A stretch of 9,176 nt of DNA. It comes from an uncultured Clostridium sp. GTDB taxonomy: Bacteria; Bacillota; Clostridia; Lachnospirales; Lachnospiraceae. Below the pieces are notes generated by a model, which made no database searches, was not told the DNA's origin, and was given only the letters and a program-made list of their open reading frames with translations. The position numbers and the translations under genes were made by a program. Positions within the stretch are counted from its first letter, which is position 1. Each line of letters begins with the position of its first letter. The DNA is taken from positions 1 to 9,176 of the forward strand of contig CAMEWU010000090.1 of NCBI GenBank assembly GCA_945946715.1. The letters are read 5' to 3'. Below are positions 6,746 through 9,176 of the stretch, in pieces.

Positions 6746-7771
6746 CTAGCGAATTCCAATCTCTGTATCTGATTCTGTTACTACACTATGTTCTTTAATA
6801 TAAGCAACAATTTCATCTAATTTGGTAAATGCTACACCGACATAGCTGTCTGCTGCTCCGTAATAGATTGCAATCCGTCCGGTATCACCATCCTGCAAAG
6901 TTGCACATGGGAAGCATACATTCGGCACAAATCCCCGTTCCTCATACCACTCTTCCGGTGTTAATAAATAATTCTCGCAACGGTATTTTACGATAGACGG
7001 ATTATCAATATCCAGAATAGCTCCACCAATGCTGTAAACAAAGCCATTGCAGGTACCGGATACACCATGGTAGAATAACAGCCAGCCTTCTGTGGTCTCG
7101 ATTGGTGCAGCACCTCCGCCAATCTTTACTGACTCCCACCATTCAGAGCCCCGTCCCATAACATGACGGTGTTTTCCCCAATATGTCAAGTCCGGACTCT
7201 CACTTAAGAAAATATCACCAAATGGGGTATGTCCACTGTCACTTGGACGAGAAAGCAGCATAAAATTACCATTAATCTTTCTTGGGAACAATACTGCATT
7301 CCGGTTAAATGGAATAAATGGATTTTCAATTCGTACAAACGTTTTGAAATCCGTTGTCTTTGCCATACCAATAGCAGCTCCATAAAAATCGGTACACCAT
7401 ATGATGTAATAAGTATCCTCAACTTTCACCAGTCTTGGGTCATAAGCATACTTTGGCATAAAATCATTTCCCTGTTCATCAACAAAATGAATCTTTTCTT
7501 TGTCAAAGTTCCAATGCAAACCATCTGCACTATGTCCTAAATAAATGTAAGGAATACCATTGTTCTGCTCCCCACGAAATACTCCGATATAAGCTCCTTC
7601 ATATGGAACAACTGCACTATTGAATATTCTTGCTACATTCTCAACCGGATTCCGGTTAATGATGGGATTTTCCGTATATCTCCAAATCGGTGCACCAGTC
7701 AAATGCTCCGGTTTCTCCTGCCAAGGAATATTTGGCAGTGGTGTCTTATCAATAAAATCAACCTGACTCAT
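6746..7771 (-). CDS. Beta-1,4-mannooligosaccharide phosphorylase (GH130, subfamily 2-like)
   Basis: Probable cytoplasmic phosphorylase that removes mannose units from beta-1,4-manno-oligosaccharides as alpha-mannose-1-phosphate (EC 2.4.1.319 type). The 341-residue protein shows a GH130 five-bladed beta-propeller pattern: '[12 protein letters not shown]' near the start, '[10 protein letters not shown]', 'GVFRGEQ' (63-69), '[10 protein letters not shown]' (110-119) with D111 as likely proton donor, '[17 protein letters not shown]', '[20 protein letters not shown]' and '[12 protein letters not shown]' near the end. It clearly differs from the downstream GH130 paralogue, as expected of the two-subfamily set of mannan utilisers. 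The alternative activity in this subfamily is beta-1,4-mannosyl-N-acetylglucosamine phosphorylase from N-glycan use; pairing with the mannosylglucose enzyme makes the mannan role likelier. Of two in-frame ATGs (7777 and 7771), the second is chosen because AGGAGG is 8 nt away; the first is only 2 nt away. Confidence 0.86.
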   Translation of the reverse strand: MSQVDFIDKTPLPNIPWQEKPEHLTGAPIWRYTENPIINRNPVENVARIFNSAVVPYEGAYIGVFRGEQNNGIPYIYLGHSADGLHWNFDKEKIHFVDEQGNDFMPKYAYDPRLVKVEDTYYIIWCTDFYGAAIGMAKTTDFKTFVRIENPFIPFNRNAVLFPRKINGNFMLLSRPSDSGHTPFGDIFLSESPDLTYWGKHRHVMGRGSEWWESVKIGGGAAPIETTEGWLLFYHGVSGTCNGFVYSIGGAILDIDNPSIVKYRCENYLLTPEEWYEERGFVPNVCFPCATLQDGDTGRIAIYYGAADSYVGVAFTKLDEIVAYIKEHSVVTESDTEIGIR

Positions 7772-7779
7772 TTTCATTT

Positions 7780-7785
7780 CCTCCT
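7780..7785 (-). promoter_or_regulatory. Ribosome binding site deciding the start of the mannooligosaccharide phosphorylase
   Basis: A perfect AGGAGG lies 8 nt before ATG 7771 and only 2 nt before ATG 7777. The second ATG is therefore the real start, making the protein two residues shorter than the longest open frame. Confidence 0.85.
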
Positions 7786-7789
7786 AACG

Positions 7790-8734
7790 TTATTCTTTTA
7801 CTGCACCCTGAGTCATACCACTGTAAATCTGCTTTTGCAGCAACAGGAAAATAATCAGAGTTGGTATCATTGTTATAATTGCTCCTGCACAGATAATTTC
7901 CCATTTTGCACCATATGGTCCCTTGAAAGCAAACAGGGCAGTGGAAATGGTCTGTAATGCCGGCTTCGGAGTGTACAAATACGGGGTATAAAAGTCGTTG
8001 TAAAATCCTACACCTTTTATAATAATAACGGTTACAATTGCCGGTTTCAATAATGGCAATATAATTTTGGTGAAAATCTTAAAATAGGATGCTCCATCCA
8101 TAATTGCCGACTCATCCAAAGAAGTCGAAATATTCTCCAAAAACTGCAGGAAAATATAAATCGATATAATATCTGTTCCTGCATATAACAATATGACAGA
8201 TAACCGGTTATTAAACAATCCCATTTTGGAAATAATCTGGAATACACTCATCTGCATGGTAATACTTGGTATCAAAGATGCAATCAGGAACAAATTACTA
8301 ATGAGCTTTCTTCCCGGGAACTTAAACCGGTTAATTACATATGCAGTCATGGTTCCTGTCAGGATGGTTGCAATCAGGGAGAATACCAAGATGAATGCTG
8401 TATTTATAAAGCCTCGAACCATATTACCATCGGTAAATGCAGTTACATAGTTACTAAAATTCAAAAAGTTCTTAGGAAGTGCCAGCACATTACTGTTATT
8501 AAATTCTGCTGAAGTCTTAAAGGAACCAAACAATGCAGTAATTAAAGGAAGCAAAATTACAATTGCTGCAATAATTAAAGAAGCATATTTAATAATCTCC
8601 CAAGGCAGCTTCTTCCACACGCTCTTCCGTTTTGCACTTTTGGCAATTGCTGCACGCTCTTCCGGAGTTAAGTCTTCAATTCGCTTTGTCACGGTTTCCT
8701 GCTGTACGGTTTCATTTACATTCTCGTTACTCAT
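7790..8734 (-). CDS. Carbohydrate ABC transporter permease, MalG type (CUT1)
   Basis: Inner-membrane permease subunit of a CUT1-type sugar importer, presumably for manno-oligosaccharides in view of the neighbouring enzymes. The 314-residue protein has a charged cytoplasmic N-tail (1-44), then about six hydrophobic segments near 47-69, 108-133, 143-165, 179-200, 230-248 and 279-300. The cytoplasmic coupling loop 'LDESAIMDGASYF' followed by 'IFTKIILP' (206-227) is the EAA motif that contacts the ATPase. The C-terminus 'IYSGMTQGAVKE' is typical of MalG-like proteins. Start ATG 8734 is chosen because AGGAGG (8744-8749) is 9 nt away; a longer frame from TTG 8758 would contain that site. Only 1 nt separates it from the stop of the upstream permease, so translation is probably coupled. 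No ATPase gene is present, as is usual for CUT1 systems sharing MsmK-like ATPases. Confidence 0.92.
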   Translation of the reverse strand: MSNENVNETVQQETVTKRIEDLTPEERAAIAKSAKRKSVWKKLPWEIIKYASLIIAAIVILLPLITALFGSFKTSAEFNNSNVLALPKNFLNFSNYVTAFTDGNMVRGFINTAFILVFSLIATILTGTMTAYVINRFKFPGRKLISNLFLIASLIPSITMQMSVFQIISKMGLFNNRLSVILLYAGTDIISIYIFLQFLENISTSLDESAIMDGASYFKIFTKIILPLLKPAIVTVIIIKGVGFYNDFYTPYLYTPKPALQTISTALFAFKGPYGAKWEIICAGAIITMIPTLIIFLLLQKQIYSGMTQGAVKE

Positions 8735-8735
8735 A

Positions 8736-9176
8736 TTATGCTTCCTCCTTTCCTTCAATAAATCGTTTCTGAATAAATGTTACTATCATAATAAATATTA
8801 ACAGTACCACACCCATGGCTGATGCCAAACCAATCTTCCGGCTGGTAAATGCTGTATCCAATGTCTTCATAACGAAGGTGGAAGAACCATTTGCACCATT
8901 GGTCATAATCATTGGTATCTCGAATACACTAATTGCACCCTTTACAGCTAATATCAGATTCAGGCTGACAATCGTCTTGATGTTCGGCAGAATAATATAC
9001 CGGAATTGTTGCCATCCATTGGCTCCATCCAGGCTGGCTGCCTCCAGTAATTCCGTACTCACTGACTGTATTGCACCGTTAAACATAACCATGTTCTGGC
9101 CCATATACCGCCATAAGGATACGAACACCAGGGAAATATTAACCAGTGCCACATCTCCCAGCCATAATGGCAATAC
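8736..9176 (-). CDS. Carbohydrate ABC transporter permease, MalF/UgpA type, 5' part missing
   Basis: The last 146 codons of the partner permease; the start lies beyond the window edge. Visible are hydrophobic membrane segments ('ALVNISLVFVSLW', 'IVSLNLILAVKGAISV', 'AMGVVLLIFIMIVTFI') and the EAA coupling loop 'LLEAASLDGANGWQQF' followed by 'YIILP', which is closer to consensus than that of the MalG-type partner. The charged tail 'KRFIEGKEEA' is typical of the MalF/UgpA side. The first TTG in the frame (9173) is an internal codon, not a start, because the frame is open through the edge. It probably forms a heterodimer with the downstream permease. A solute-binding protein gene is expected upstream, outside the window. 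Confidence 0.9.
   Translation of the reverse strand, partial: VLPLWLGDVALVNISLVFVSLWRYMGQNMVMFNGAIQSVSTELLEAASLDGANGWQQFRYIILPNIKTIVSLNLILAVKGAISVFEIPMIMTNGANGSSTFVMKTLDTAFTSRKIGLASAMGVVLLIFIMIVTFIQKRFIEGKEEA
8744..8749 (-). promoter_or_regulatory. Ribosome binding site of the MalG-type permease, inside the preceding gene
   Basis: AGGAGG lies within the last codons of the MalF-type permease, 9 nt before ATG 8734. The upstream gene's stop is at 8738-8736. This layout suits translational coupling of the two permease subunits, which must assemble as a pair. Confidence 0.8.

Overview
The window looks like chromosomal DNA from a low-G+C, spore-forming Firmicute, most likely a gut Lachnospiraceae of the Roseburia/Agathobacter/Butyrivibrio kind. 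The signs are AT-rich sequence, strong AGGAGG-type ribosome binding sites, a CotS-type spore gene, a diguanylate cyclase with a LacI-type sensor, and a pair of GH130 phosphorylases next to CUT1 sugar-transport genes. The genus is an inference. Every gene lies on the minus strand, so transcription runs from high to low coordinates.

Region 9176 to about 3966 is the downstream part of a sugar-uptake and breakdown operon. In transcription order it holds a truncated MalF-type ABC permease, a MalG-type permease, a GH130 enzyme that is probably a beta-1,4-mannooligosaccharide phosphorylase, a second GH130 enzyme that closely resembles 4-O-beta-D-mannosyl-D-glucose phosphorylase, and a cytoplasmic SGNH/sialate-O-acetylesterase-like esterase. 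Gaps are only 1 to 23 nt, and the operon ends at a clear intrinsic terminator. Together they read as a beta-mannan/glucomannan route: import of acetylated manno-oligosaccharides, deacetylation in the cytoplasm, and phosphorolysis to mannose-1-phosphate plus glucose. The solute-binding protein, epimerase, phosphomannomutase and endo-mannanase expected in such a locus would lie outside the window.

Region 3932 to 546 starts with a near-consensus sigma-A promoter. It reads a 650-residue soluble protein in which a LacI/periplasmic-binding-type sensor without a DNA-binding domain is joined to an intact GGDEF diguanylate cyclase domain. After a 23-nt gap comes cca, the tRNA CCA-adding enzyme with an HD domain. 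The sensor-cyclase sits right beside the mannoside operon and may sense a sugar and report it as c-di-GMP. This is inference.

Region 545 to 1 holds the 5' part of a CotS-family spore-coat/kinase-like gene cut by the window edge. Its start codon lies in the 3' arm of a 15-bp hairpin. A possible mother-cell sporulation promoter (CATAAGATA) overlaps the 5' arm.

The sequence shows that three forward-most possible starts (TTG or ATG codons upstream of or overlapping the ribosome binding site) are wrong, and corrected starts are given. There is no RNA gene, mobile element or CRISPR array, and no gene-free stretch above 300 bases. The longest gap is about 153 bp between the cyclase and the esterase, and it is filled by the terminator and the promoter.
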